Source: Candidatus Accumulibacter sp. ACC003
GTDB lineage: Bacteria; Pseudomonadota; Gammaproteobacteria; Burkholderiales; Rhodocyclaceae
Length of the DNA: 64,000 nt
NCBI RefSeq assembly: GCF_907163085.1
Contig: NZ_CAJQTX010000002.1
Coordinates: 434,001 to 498,000, forward strand
Direction of reading: 5' to 3'
This document shows positions 11,081-19,867 of this stretch, piece after piece. The stretch's first letter is position 1. Every line of letters begins with the position of its first letter. Position numbers and translations under genes: made by a program. Below the pieces are notes generated by a model that did no database searches, was not told where the DNA came from, and was given only the letters and a program-made list of their open reading frames with translations.

Positions 11081-14000
11081 CTATCGCTTGGCTGGCCAAC
11101 TGACGTCAAGCACCCGAACAAAAATGCGTTTCTGCTCGACCGGATCGAGTTGGGCCTGAAGTCGCGCCCGTAGCTCTTCTGGTGAGCGTGGTTTACTCCC
11201 TTGGTCCTTGGCTCCTCTTTGCTTCTTCCCGCCGAACCACAGCACGAGATAAATGCCGTGCCCGGCGGCCTTTGGATCGATGGTGTATTGCTCGATCAGT
11301 TGACTACGTAGAGCCGTCCAAAGGGAATCATGCCATTCGCCCTTGACTTCGATCGGGCAGGCAAACTCGTTGCGGTAAGAAACACGTATGTCGGCGCGTC
11401 TGTCATTGAAATAGTCGCCTTCTGGTTGGCAATCAACGCCGAACAACGCAAGGCGCGGGCCCAGGCGCGTGAGCAATTCATCGCGACACAGGTTCTCCTC
11501 GCGTTCGCTGGTTGCTTGCCTGTTCTCAACGTTCCAGAAGGCACGAAAACCGTCATCGTTGTTCGTGCGGATGTCGCGCGCGATGTCGTCCAGATGGTGC
11601 AGCGCCAATGCAGCAAGGTCTGCACCACTCGCCGGCTCCCGGTTGGCGAGAATTTGCGCCACGCCGGCTAACGGCGGGAATCTGAAAGCGCTTTCGCGTC
11701 GTTGCAGGCACAACTGATGACGAGTTTCTTCCAGCAAGTATTTGAGCCGCGTCAGCGTCGGCAGAGACAGTAGCCGCTCGACTTCCTGCGCGGCGGCGTC
11801 CGTGGCAAGAGCACCCAAGCGGCTGACCAACGCCCGAACATGGTCGCCTCGCTCCATGGCCTCATTTACCCAGCCGCCACCTGCAGGCCAATCCAGTTCC
11901 GCGTGCGGAGCAAGCAATTCGATCAGCTTACCGATCGTAAGAGGAGAAAGCTCGCACTGGCTGCTCGGGTCCCCAAGGCCTTCGGTCAGAAGACCGGTCA
12001 CGTGGTTGGCACGGTTCCATGAGTTACCGATGTAGTCCCAGAGTCCCTTTTCATGTCTTTCCCGATCCACCAACATCGCAGCCGTTAGCCAATACACCTT
12101 CTGCGCGACGTCCATGCTCTTTGTGGCTATTTTCTTCTCGACGAGCGCTGGAAATCGCTCAAGGGAGAAGCGTAGGGCGGCCTTCAACAAGTGCTCGAGA
12201 TGACGAAGTTGACCTGATCTGGCACGTAAGGGAAACCGCTCAAGCACGGCCGGTAGCGCGATTCGGGCTAACTCACGGTATCTCGCATCGTTTGCGATTT
12301 CGTAGGTACCGGTCACGAGGTCGAGTTTGGACCTCAGCGCGGCATCCAGGTACTCGGTCAGGACTCCCGCCACGAGAGGTGCCTTTGTCGTAGCGAGACA
12401 ACCAAACCAATCTGGCGTGTTGCCCACCCCGTAGGTCAGTCGGAAGGCGACCATGCGTCCCAGAATTTCATCGACTAGAGCATCCATGGATTTGTCACTG
12501 TCCCGCCAACGCACCTCCATCCCGACCAAGCAAGGTTGACGGATCAGATGTTCTCTTTGCTTGGTGCCGATCTCTATGATTTCTGCGACAGTCGGAAGGT
12601 CGTTCCGCTGCACGCAATGACGAAATCCGCATTCAGCGGCACGGAGCACTTCTGCTCCGTCTTCACAATAGAGATCGAATCGTTCCAATGGAGTTTCGGC
12701 ACGTGTGTCGAGAGAGCGATTCAACCAAACGCCCGCCAAGTTGTGCATCAGGGCGGGACTTGCTGTGCCATTTCGGATGGCGGCTATATGTTCGCTCAAT
12801 TGACGACTGCGTTCTCGCCTGTTCTCCACGCGTTGCTGGTTATAGGTCTCTTCTTGAGTAGCCAGTTCCAGTTCCCATTCTGCAACTTCCGGCGTGAGCA
12901 TTGGCGTTAGCCACTTCTTTCGCCCAGGGTTGGCGTCGCCCCACGCTACGATTCGTTCGAGTGTCAGGCCGTCGCCCCCACGCTGATGCTTGAGCGTGCT
13001 GACGGCTCTCGATAGGTGTACTTCAGCGAGCGCATCATTCACGGTTCTCGATGCCTGCTCAAGGTGCCAAAAGCCTATGTCTGCAGGGAGTGCCGCACCA
13101 TGCAAGCGATGCTCGAAGGCGTGCAGACAGCCACCAGGGTGTTCCTTTCCTTCGCAGCACTTGAAACAGAGCGCCAGCAATGCCTTGAAGTGTTCGGGAT
13201 GTCTTTCCAGCCAATCGGCGATGACTTGGCGCCCGGCACTCTCTCGCTGGAAATAACCAAATTTGTCGGCGCCGATTCCTAACCAGTCGAACAGACGCGC
13301 GCTGCTGACGCAGTCCCCGTGTGCCGCAACGCCTCGTGACAGCAAGGCACTGAGCATCTGCCGGAAGTGCAATTCGCGAGGTTCGGACAGGGGCAGGTCA
13401 GAACGGGCTGCAAACTGGTCGAGGAGGACGGGTAGATGCGAGTCCGGAGCGCTATGCGGCAACTCATGTCCCCAGAACCACGCATAGACCCCAATCAGGC
13501 TCCGCCGTTTGGGGGTATGCAAGTAGCGCGGCAAGTCTTTCGGCTCAATGCTTCTCGGGTAGAGGTAGCGTAGCAACATCCCAGCCAACTCATCATCACT
13601 GTCGGCGACCTGATCACTAGCGATGGCATCAAGCAGAGCAAGTGCCTGCTGTGCTGATCCGTCCAACTTGATCCATACCTCAAGCGCGCGCGTTCGCACT
13701 CTGCCCCAGCGAGTGTCGTCGGTGACGAGGGCCAATACGGTGCTCGCCAGCTCGGGTAGTCGTTCGCCGTGAAGAAGGATTCGCAGAACACAACTGACAA
13801 AGGCCTGGGCTGCATCGTCGCGCCCAGGGACCTTCAGAATAGCCGCAAAATCGTCAATGAGTTCGGGGTCGGCCAGAGCGCCGTAGGGATGATTCGTTTG
13901 GGCCTGCCAGCCAAAGGAGGTATGTCGCTCGACTTCGTGCCTGAAACCCGCGAGGATGCGCTGCTTGTCGGCCCGCGGCATCGGTTTTACGTCGCCGTAT

Positions 14001-15124
14001 ATCACCACCGTCAAGGGATCGGCATCGATCAATAGAGCATGGGCCGCGTGACAGTGTAGGGCGAGCCAGCCGTACAGCCCGCGTAAGCCAGCGACAGTCC
14101 GGCCGTCCGTTCCCAATAATAGATTCAGCACCCGTCGGAGTGGCAGGCCATGCTTATCGATCTGCTTGGCCAGCCAGCGTGCCGCAAGGAATTCTGCGAT
14201 GCTGCGGTGGATCGGCTCGATACGTTCCTCCCGCGAGGCCGACGGCCTGAACAGCTTTCTCCGCACCGCGCCAGCGGCCATCTCGGCGTCCGGTGGAGAG
14301 AACTCCTCAAGTGCGGAAAACCGCGCGTCGGCAGATTCCCTATCCAGGGCAATTCCGGTCTTGTCGGCAAGCAGCAGGACCGCACAAAGTTGGCCTGCTG
14401 CTTCGAGCAGTTCATTTTCTTCAAGCGGGCGACTGCGCAGCTTGTCGCGATGTTTCTTGCTGGCTTCTTCCGCCAGCTTTTGGCACGCCAGTTCGAATGT
14501 TTGTTGGCGGGTTGCGGGCCATTGGTCACCACGTACGGCCTGAGCAAGCAGGCCAAGGGTTTGCGGATTGCTGAGCAAGCCATCAACACCATGCTCACTC
14601 GCTTTGTTGACGAAGGTCTCCGGGTCTTCGACTCCGTGATTGCTCTTCAGTATGTCGAGGATCTCTTCCTCATTGAGTGGCTCCAACAGCAGCACGGCGA
14701 GTTGGCCGTCCAGCGATGCCCCCACCATGGTTTCCCGATCGGAGGATCCGAACCAGTCGGCGGCGCGGCAGGCGATACGAAACGGCGGATTGCCGAGGTT
14801 TTTCAGGCGTGAACGAATCTTGAAGAGAATGCTGTCGTCGCTGCCGGCTGCCCGAGTTTCGTCAAGACCGTCCAGAAATAGCGTCCTCCCCTGCCATTCG
14901 GTTTCCACGTCTTCCAGGAACTCGGCGATGGGAAGAACAATACCGCCATGGGCCTCGGCTTCTTGCACGAAGGCCGATGACTTTCCCGCGCCTGGCTCGC
15001 CAAGCAATATCCAGGCCGCCTGTTCACGATAATCCTCCAGGGACTGCGTCGGGTTTTCGACCGGTGGGTCGCTGCCTTGTTTATCCTGGTTGATCTGGCG
15101 AACACGGCGCGGAACGATCAGCAT
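11081..15124 (-). CDS. NACHT (STAND-type) NTPase with C-terminal PD-(D/E)xK nuclease-like domain
   Basis: A 1347-residue protein, candidate immune effector. The NTPase module is near the N-terminus: Walker A GEPGAGKS (residues 42-49), an extended Walker B LFLDGLDE (82-89) of NACHT type, and a helical winged region to about residue 330 including PIHRSIAEFLAARWLA. A long helical section without recognised repeats follows. The last 110 residues contain RRADIRVSY (D1245), CPIEVKGEW (E1259, K1261) and SQLIEQY, matching the D...ExK-plus-Q layout of restriction-endonuclease-like folds. ATG 15124 is preferred because ATG follows GGAG (in GGAGTAAAGCG) and lies four bases after the stop of the upstream ATPase gene; a reading from 15172 would overlap that gene. 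Base composition looks less GC-rich than the flanks. The role in phage defence is inference. Confidence 0.85.
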   Translation of the reverse strand: MLIVPRRVRQINQDKQGSDPPVENPTQSLEDYREQAAWILLGEPGAGKSSAFVQEAEAHGGIVLPIAEFLEDVETEWQGRTLFLDGLDETRAAGSDDSILFKIRSRLKNLGNPPFRIACRAADWFGSSDRETMVGASLDGQLAVLLLEPLNEEEILDILKSNHGVEDPETFVNKASEHGVDGLLSNPQTLGLLAQAVRGDQWPATRQQTFELACQKLAEEASKKHRDKLRSRPLEENELLEAAGQLCAVLLLADKTGIALDRESADARFSALEEFSPPDAEMAAGAVRRKLFRPSASREERIEPIHRSIAEFLAARWLAKQIDKHGLPLRRVLNLLLGTDGRTVAGLRGLYGWLALHCHAAHALLIDADPLTVVIYGDVKPMPRADKQRILAGFRHEVERHTSFGWQAQTNHPYGALADPELIDDFAAILKVPGRDDAAQAFVSCVLRILLHGERLPELASTVLALVTDDTRWGRVRTRALEVWIKLDGSAQQALALLDAIASDQVADSDDELAGMLLRYLYPRSIEPKDLPRYLHTPKRRSLIGVYAWFWGHELPHSAPDSHLPVLLDQFAARSDLPLSEPRELHFRQMLSALLSRGVAAHGDCVSSARLFDWLGIGADKFGYFQRESAGRQVIADWLERHPEHFKALLALCFKCCEGKEHPGGCLHAFEHRLHGAALPADIGFWHLEQASRTVNDALAEVHLSRAVSTLKHQRGGDGLTLERIVAWGDANPGRKKWLTPMLTPEVAEWELELATQEETYNQQRVENRRERSRQLSEHIAAIRNGTASPALMHNLAGVWLNRSLDTRAETPLERFDLYCEDGAEVLRAAECGFRHCVQRNDLPTVAEIIEIGTKQREHLIRQPCLVGMEVRWRDSDKSMDALVDEILGRMVAFRLTYGVGNTPDWFGCLATTKAPLVAGVLTEYLDAALRSKLDLVTGTYEIANDARYRELARIALPAVLERFPLRARSGQLRHLEHLLKAALRFSLERFPALVEKKIATKSMDVAQKVYWLTAAMLVDRERHEKGLWDYIGNSWNRANHVTGLLTEGLGDPSSQCELSPLTIGKLIELLAPHAELDWPAGGGWVNEAMERGDHVRALVSRLGALATDAAAQEVERLLSLPTLTRLKYLLEETRHQLCLQRRESAFRFPPLAGVAQILANREPASGADLAALALHHLDDIARDIRTNNDDGFRAFWNVENRQATSEREENLCRDELLTRLGPRLALFGVDCQPEGDYFNDRRADIRVSYRNEFACPIEVKGEWHDSLWTALRSQLIEQYTIDPKAAGHGIYLVLWFGGKKQRGAKDQGSKPRSPEELRARLQAQLDPVEQKRIFVRVLDVSWPAKR

Positions 15125-15128
15125 CGCT

Positions 15129-16385
15129 TTACTCCAGCCAGTCTTCCGCGGGGTGTGACAGGAATTCGCCAAGAGACAACTCGCCCTCGCCGACGATCAA
15201 CTGGCGGCACTCCGTGAACTTCCCGGCAAAGACTGCCAGTCCTTTGGGGACGGAAAACGTAGCGGCACTCTTGACTTCGATGGCGACAAGCTTCCGGCCA
15301 TTGGTCAGCACGAAGTCCACTTCATCCGGGCTTTCTCGCCAGTATTGAACCTCACAGTCGTCGGATGCCGTGTTGATAAGATGCGCGCCGACGGTGCTTT
15401 CGACCAGTCGGCCCCAGTAGCTCCTGTCATTGCCCGCTTCGGCGAAGGTGTATCCGGCGAGCGCGGAAATCAGCGCGGTGTTGTGCGCATTCAGCTTGGG
15501 GCTAGAGGCACGTTGTCGGTGCTTTTGGCCAGCATACTTTGTCAGGCCAGTCAGCAAACCCGCCTGCGAGAGCAGTTCAAGATAGTGGGCCAGAGTGACC
15601 GTATTGCCCGCATCCTGCAGCTGCCCCTGGAGTTTGGTATAGGAAATTATCTGCCCGGAGTAGGCGCCGCAACCCAGCTCGAACAAGGTTTTCAGCAAGG
15701 CCGGCTTGTCGACCCGCGTCATCTGCAGAATGTCCTTCTCGATGTTCGGATGAATCAAGGCGCTACGGACGTATTGCCGCCAGCGCTTTTCTTCGCGAAC
15801 AAGGCTCGCACAACCCGGGTAACCACCAAAATAGATGTACTCGTCGAGCGAGAAATCAAATGCTTCCTGCATTTCTCCGTAGGACCAATGCGCCATCCGG
15901 ATCGGCTCGTAACGGCCCGCCAGGCTTTCGGTCAGGCCTTTTTGCATCAGCCACGGCGAGGAACCCAGCAGGACGACATGCAAGGGCAGGTTTTCGGCGC
16001 GGTCCGCGTCCCAAAGGCCTTTCACGACTTCGGACCAGCGGGGAATCTTCTGGATCTCGTCGATCGCAAGAACGTGGCATCTGTCGTCCGGCCGAGTCCG
16101 TGTTCTTGCGCGCGCTTGCACCCACTGCCCCACCAGCCACTCGGCGTTAGGCGAAGTCCCGGCAAGCGGCTGCGTCAAGAAAGCACTGCCTTGTTGACCG
16201 AAAGGGTCGACGGCGTCGGGAAGCGCCTGGTCAGCGGCAACGAAGGTCGACGGATGTGCCGCAAGGGCCTGCCTGACCAGCGTTGTCTTGCCAACCTGCC
16301 GGGGGCCGACGACGACAATCATGAACTGCGGAGGTTCAGCAAGCCGCTGTCGCAAGATGTTGATTTGGCTTCGTTCGAAAGGCAT
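15129..16385 (-). CDS. AAA-type ATPase with DUF4143/PD-(D/E)xK-like C-terminus
   Basis: A 418-residue member of the large family of stand-alone ATPases with a DUF4143-type C-terminal part. Walker A is GPRQVGKT (residues 27-34), Walker B is VLAIDEIQKIP with a nearby sensor Ser-Ser (LLGSSPWLM). A winged-helix-like region follows, and a C-terminal nuclease-like fold carries DEVDFV (D357) and VAIEVKSA (E370, K372). The biochemical role of this family is unknown. Here it is the first gene of a two-gene transcript: its stop is four bases before the start of the NACHT-nuclease gene. A 7-bp inverted repeat with an A/T-rich promoter-like stretch lies just upstream, and no good ribosome-binding site precedes the ATG, so the message may be nearly leaderless. 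Confidence 0.85.
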   Translation of the reverse strand: MPFERSQINILRQRLAEPPQFMIVVVGPRQVGKTTLVRQALAAHPSTFVAADQALPDAVDPFGQQGSAFLTQPLAGTSPNAEWLVGQWVQARARTRTRPDDRCHVLAIDEIQKIPRWSEVVKGLWDADRAENLPLHVVLLGSSPWLMQKGLTESLAGRYEPIRMAHWSYGEMQEAFDFSLDEYIYFGGYPGCASLVREEKRWRQYVRSALIHPNIEKDILQMTRVDKPALLKTLFELGCGAYSGQIISYTKLQGQLQDAGNTVTLAHYLELLSQAGLLTGLTKYAGQKHRQRASSPKLNAHNTALISALAGYTFAEAGNDRSYWGRLVESTVGAHLINTASDDCEVQYWRESPDEVDFVLTNGRKLVAIEVKSAATFSVPKGLAVFAGKFTECRQLIVGEGELSLGEFLSHPAEDWLE

Positions 16386-16404
16386 TTTTATTGCACTGAG
16401 TTAA

Positions 16405-16422
16405 TTTACTCACAAGAGTAAA
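16405..16422. promoter_or_regulatory. Inverted-repeat operator candidate upstream of the ATPase-NACHT module
   Basis: TTTACTC (16405-16411) and GAGTAAA (16416-16422) are perfect inverted repeats with a 4-base spacer. They lie 20 bases before the ATPase gene start in an A/T-rich stretch where the minus-strand -10 region should be. The geometry suits a dimeric repressor. Confidence 0.45.
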
Positions 16423-16655
16423 CGAGACCAACATCGGATGCAAGCGAGGCGAGAGGAAATTGGCGTTCCGACATCTCGCCCGCATTCGGATGAGCGTGTG
16501 TGGTCAGCCGCGGCCGCGACGGTCACAGCCCGCAACTACACTCCGCCTGCCCCCGGCCACGGGCAGAGTGGAGGGCGGGCGAAAGCCAACCCTCTACTGT
16601 ACCCGTCGCTGGAAACCCGTCAGGTTCTGGCGGCTTTCGGCGACCAGAGGAACTA

Positions 16656-17797
16656 GTGTCTAATTGCATTATTAACCGGTAGTAACTATCATGCTTCTCC
16701 ATTGCTTCGTGGTGGAGGAGATGTGGTGGGACGTGTGGCGGTGGCGCTGTCTTGCACAGCGGAGGTGAAGGAGGAATTGGAGCGTATGTCACGGAGTCGC
16801 AGTGGCGAGGTTCGCTTGGCCGAGCGAGCGAGAATCGTGCTGGGTTGTTTGGAGGGTCTGCGAAACGACGAGGTTGCCCGCGCAGTTGGCGTACGTGCGA
16901 ACACGGTGGGGCTGTGGCGTCGGCGCTTTGCCGAGCATGGTTTGTCGGGCTTGCGTGATGCTGCGCGGCCGGGCAAGCCGGCGAAGTACGGGCAGGATCT
17001 GCGTGACCGCATTCTGGCGCAACTCGAACGGACACCGCCGGAAGGTATGGCAAGTTGGGATGGTGGTTCGCTGGCGAAGGCGCTGGAAGTATCGGACGAT
17101 GCCGTGTGGCGCGTGTTGCGTCGGGAGGGCATCCAGCTGCAGCGGCATCGCTCCTGGTGCGTGAGCACGGACCCAGAGTTCGCCGCCAAAGCAGCGGATG
17201 TCATCGGGTTGTACCTTAACCCACCTGAAAACGCGCTGGTCCTGAGCGTCGACGAGAAACCCTCGATCCAGGCTCTGGAGCGTCGGCGCGGCTATGTCCA
17301 AACCAGTAGCGGAAAGGTGGTTCAGGGACTGAAAAGCACCTACAAACGCCATGGCACGGTCAACCTGTTCGCCGCCCTCGAAGTGGCCACCGGCGTCATT
17401 CGAGGCAAGACTACCCTAACCAAGAAGCGCGCTGATTTCCAGGCCTTCATGGAGGAGACCATCGCTGATGAACCCGTCGACCGTGAGATCCACGTCATCT
17501 TGGACAACCTCAACACGCACAAGAAAAACGACGAGTGGCTCGCCGCTCACCCCAACGTCACCTTTCACTTCACGCCCACCAGCGCCAGTTGGCTAAACCA
17601 AGTGGAGATTTGGTTCGGCATCTTCCAGCGCAAGACCCTGAGAAACGCCAGCTTCTCGAGCCTGGATCAACTCGTTGCCGCCATTCACAGCTTCACCGCG
17701 GCTTACAACCAGAACGCCGCCCCATTCGCCTGGCGAAAGCGAGAGGTCAAGGGCGCGCAGCTGCGGAATACTATCGTTAATCTATGCAATTAAACAC
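16656..17797 (+). mobile_element. IS630-family insertion sequence, complete
   Basis: A 1142-bp element bounded by imperfect terminal inverted repeats: the left end begins GTGTCTAATTGCAT, and the right end, read inward, begins GTGTTTAATTGCAT. Both ends are flanked by TA (16654-16655 and 17798-17799), the target dinucleotide IS630 elements duplicate. It contains one intact transposase gene. It sits between the ATPase-NACHT module and a frameshifted lipoprotein gene. Intact ends and reading frame suggest recent insertion. Confidence 0.9.
16726..17793 (+). CDS. IS630-family transposase
   Basis: DDE transposase of about 355 residues. The N-terminal third is a helix-turn-helix of the kind that binds terminal repeats (VARAVGVRANTVGLWRRRF). 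A second winged helix follows (LEVSDDAVWRVLRREGI). The catalytic core shows the IS630 DDE order: Asp in LVLSVDEKPS, Asp in VILDNLNTHK and Glu in WLNQVEIWFGIFQRK. The frame has no ATG near its beginning; GTG 16726 (or 16723) follows GGAGGAG and is preferred over TTG 16702. The stop codon lies inside the right terminal repeat, as is common in this family. The gene appears intact and potentially active. Confidence 0.93.
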   Translation: MGRVAVALSCTAEVKEELERMSRSRSGEVRLAERARIVLGCLEGLRNDEVARAVGVRANTVGLWRRRFAEHGLSGLRDAARPGKPAKYGQDLRDRILAQLERTPPEGMASWDGGSLAKALEVSDDAVWRVLRREGIQLQRHRSWCVSTDPEFAAKAADVIGLYLNPPENALVLSVDEKPSIQALERRRGYVQTSSGKVVQGLKSTYKRHGTVNLFAALEVATGVIRGKTTLTKKRADFQAFMEETIADEPVDREIHVILDNLNTHKKNDEWLAAHPNVTFHFTPTSASWLNQVEIWFGIFQRKTLRNASFSSLDQLVAAIHSFTAAYNQNAAPFAWRKREVKGAQLRNTIVNLCN

Positions 17798-17872
17798 TAG
17801 CGACCGAGCGCTATGCGAGCTTCGTCTGGCCTATCGCAGAGGGCGACTGGGCCAAGCGTTGGCTACCAGCAC

Positions 17873-18395
17873 CTACTGCACCTGATCCATGGTGAACGTG
17901 TTGCCAATCGCATTGAAAATCTGGTTGGCCGACAGGAAAGCCGCCTGCGGCGTGCCCTCTGGCCAGCCACAGCGCAGCGTGTAAATCGGTGCGCCCGTAG
18001 ACGCGGCGAGCGCGATGCGGGTGACGCTCGTCATCCGCTGGCTATCGGCAATCGCGCTCTCGTCATAGTCCACACTCTGGACAACGAGCGTGCTGGCGGG
18101 AATGACGAGTGGCACGCCCTGCTCGGCGGTGAACGAACAGTAGGGCTCGTAGGGCAAGAGCGCCGCGGCCGGCAACACCTTCAGGTTCTGGAAAAAAAAT
18201 CCGCGGACTGCCACCCTGAAAGCTCAGCGGCGCTGCCAGACTGAAGCGGAATCCCGTCGCAATCTGCTGCGGTGGCGGAGTCGGCGGTGCCGCTGCATGC
18301 TGGCACGCCGCCAGCGGCGCAAGCGCCACGAGCAAAGCGGTGATTGGAACCCAACGCGGGTACGAGCGCATGGCGCCCTTCGCCGGTGCACTCAT
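17873..18395 (-). pseudogene. Lipoprotein gene split by a frameshift at a homopolymer
   Basis: Two overlapping frames make one protein. The first part (from ATG 18395) has a basic start, a hydrophobic segment and the lipobox LAAC, followed by a Pro/Ala-rich linker. The second part (to the TAG at 17873) continues FFFQNLKVLPAAALLPYEPYC and ends TFTMDQVQ. The frames meet at a run of eight T in the coding strand (18192-18199 on the plus strand); seven T would restore one continuous reading frame of about 173 residues. I do not recognise the lipoprotein. The cause could be a true mutation, a slippage-regulated switch or an assembly error. The IS630 element ends only 75 bases from its 3' end. Confidence 0.6.
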
Positions 18396-18504
18396 TGTTT
18401 TTCTCCCTAAGCGCGTGCGCGATGGAACGTCGCCGACCGTGTCGACGAACAAGAAATCGGCTGATTAACTGGAGCGCCAATGGTAGCAGCAAAGCGATTT
18501 GCAC

Positions 18505-18716
18505 CTCGATCATGGGAAGTCAATCGCCAAGGTCGCAGCGCTCGCCTGGTGCCGCCGGGCGAGCGCTGCGCGGCACTACATTCTGGCAGGGACCAAACAG
18601 CGCTGGCGGTGACGCAGGCACCCGCGCATTCCTCCAGCTGGCACGACAGGTAGATCACTTCTGCCGAGTCGAGATCATCGCGCTGCAGCATGATGAGGAT
18701 GGGCGTCTTGTCTGAA
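18505..18716. repeat. Diverged direct repeat, copy A
   Basis: About 210 bases that resemble 19868-20074 in the same orientation; both begin at a CATGGGAAGTCAATCGC block and end after a conserved block containing ATCACTTCT. On the minus strand both copies read a similar peptide with VEVIYLSC / AEVIYLSC and TASAV. The two copies bracket the RES/Xre toxin-antitoxin pair. The region otherwise contains no gene I can support. Confidence 0.6.
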
Positions 18717-18850
18717 GCTACAAACATCGACCAGCAGTCAGGGCCCCGGCGGTGGAGGACCGACTCAAGCGGCGGCGGCTGAAACAGCTATTGGCCTTCC
18801 CCCATGTTCCAGTAGAGGAGCGCTAAGGTACTTTCCCAGCTTGACCTGCA

Positions 18851-18887
18851 GTATCACGTGACCCATGCTTGGCGTATCAAATGATAC
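18851..18887 (+). promoter_or_regulatory. Operator candidates of the RES/Xre toxin-antitoxin pair
   Basis: GTATCA occurs at 18851-18856 and again at 18874-18879, where it pairs with TGATAC (18882-18887) as GTATCA-AA-TGATAC, a 6-bp inverted repeat with a 2-base spacer. The second site ends 13 bases before the antitoxin ATG. A TTGACC -35-like box (18841-18846) lies just upstream. Xre-type antitoxins usually autoregulate by binding such repeats. Confidence 0.5.
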
Positions 18888-18900
18888 TTTGGAGACGAAG

Positions 18901-19329
18901 ATGCAGCTTGTCACGCCCGAACAGATCGCCGCCGTGATGGCGCTGATGCCTGCGCCACACTCATTTGCCGAACTCGACGAACAGGTTGCGGGCGGCTTGC
19001 CGAAGGCCGCACTCAAGGCCGGCGTCGCGCGGATCGGTCGAAATGCCGATGAACGCCGCGAGATTTTGTACCGGGTCGTTCCCGAGGCCACATTGAAGCG
19101 CCGTCAGGATCGGCTGAGCGCCGCCGAATCGGAGAAGACCGAGCGGCTGGCGCGGGTCTATGCGACGGCTCGCCACGTCTGGGATTCGGATGACGATGCG
19201 CTGGCCTTCGTGCATACGCCGCATGCAATGCTCGGCGGCCGGGCACCTCTAGATGTCGGCATGACAGAACTCGGCGCACGTCGAGTCGAAGCGCTCCTCT
19301 GGAGACTGTTTTACGGCATTGCCGCGTGA
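18901..19329 (+). CDS. Xre/MbcA/ParS-type antitoxin of a RES toxin system
   Basis: A 142-residue antitoxin. The C-terminal part (about residues 85-142, ATARHVWDSDDDALAFV to ALLWRLFYGIAA) matches the DUF2384 toxin-binding domain. The N-terminal half is helical with an Xre-like DNA-binding layout. These antitoxins neutralise RES-domain toxins and repress their own operon. The start at 18901 is set by GGAGAC at 18891-18896; an earlier ATG at 18865 overlaps the presumed operator. The stop overlaps the toxin start by GTGA, so translation is coupled. The pair is flanked by diverged direct repeats, consistent with a mobile or duplicated cassette. Confidence 0.88.
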   Translation: MQLVTPEQIAAVMALMPAPHSFAELDEQVAGGLPKAALKAGVARIGRNADERREILYRVVPEATLKRRQDRLSAAESEKTERLARVYATARHVWDSDDDALAFVHTPHAMLGGRAPLDVGMTELGARRVEALLWRLFYGIAA

Positions 19330-19790
19330 TCCGCGTTTACCGGATCGCGGATCAACGCCACCCGCTCTGGGATGGCACCGGCGCGGCCCTCGTGGGCGGA
19401 CGCTGGAACAGCCCCGGAAGACCCGTAATCTATGGCTCTTTGAGCTACGCGTGCGCGCTGCTCGAGATGCTGGCACATTCCGGCATCGGCCGCGTGCCAC
19501 GGAGCCAGCGCTTTGTTGTCGCAGAGGGAGCAGACGAGCTTTCTGTCGAGCGCCACGACGCGCTCGCCCTGCCGACTGGCTGGGATGGCGAGGATAGTCG
19601 CGTCGCCCGCCTACTCGGCGATGACTGGCTGGCGTCAGCGCGGAGTCTGGTATTGGTCGTTCCGTCCGCTGTGGTCCGCCTGGAGTTCAACGCGATTATC
19701 AACCCAGGCCACCCCGAGTTTCAGAAACTGGCAGTCTCCGTCCCTGAACCAGTGCTCTGGGACAGCCGACTTTTCAGGACGAAAGCTTGA
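19326..19790 (+). CDS. RES-domain toxin
   Basis: A 154-residue RES toxin; characterised members inactivate cells by breaking down NAD+. The family's Arg-Glu-Ser pattern can be followed: MIRVYRIAD at the start with the active-site Arg, GGRWNSPGRPVIYGS, CALLEMLAHSG with the Glu, and a C-terminal EPVLWDSRLF. The GTG start at 19326 overlaps the antitoxin stop by four bases. Length is normal for the family and the frame is intact, so it is probably functional. It is transcribed with the upstream antitoxin. Confidence 0.9.
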   Translation: MIRVYRIADQRHPLWDGTGAALVGGRWNSPGRPVIYGSLSYACALLEMLAHSGIGRVPRSQRFVVAEGADELSVERHDALALPTGWDGEDSRVARLLGDDWLASARSLVLVVPSAVVRLEFNAIINPGHPEFQKLAVSVPEPVLWDSRLFRTKA

Positions 19791-19867
19791 TATCGCTTGG
19801 TGCCAACGAAATTTGCAAGGTCTGCAATCACGCGCCCACACCGTCCGCGGCCATGATGTGGGTCAAT

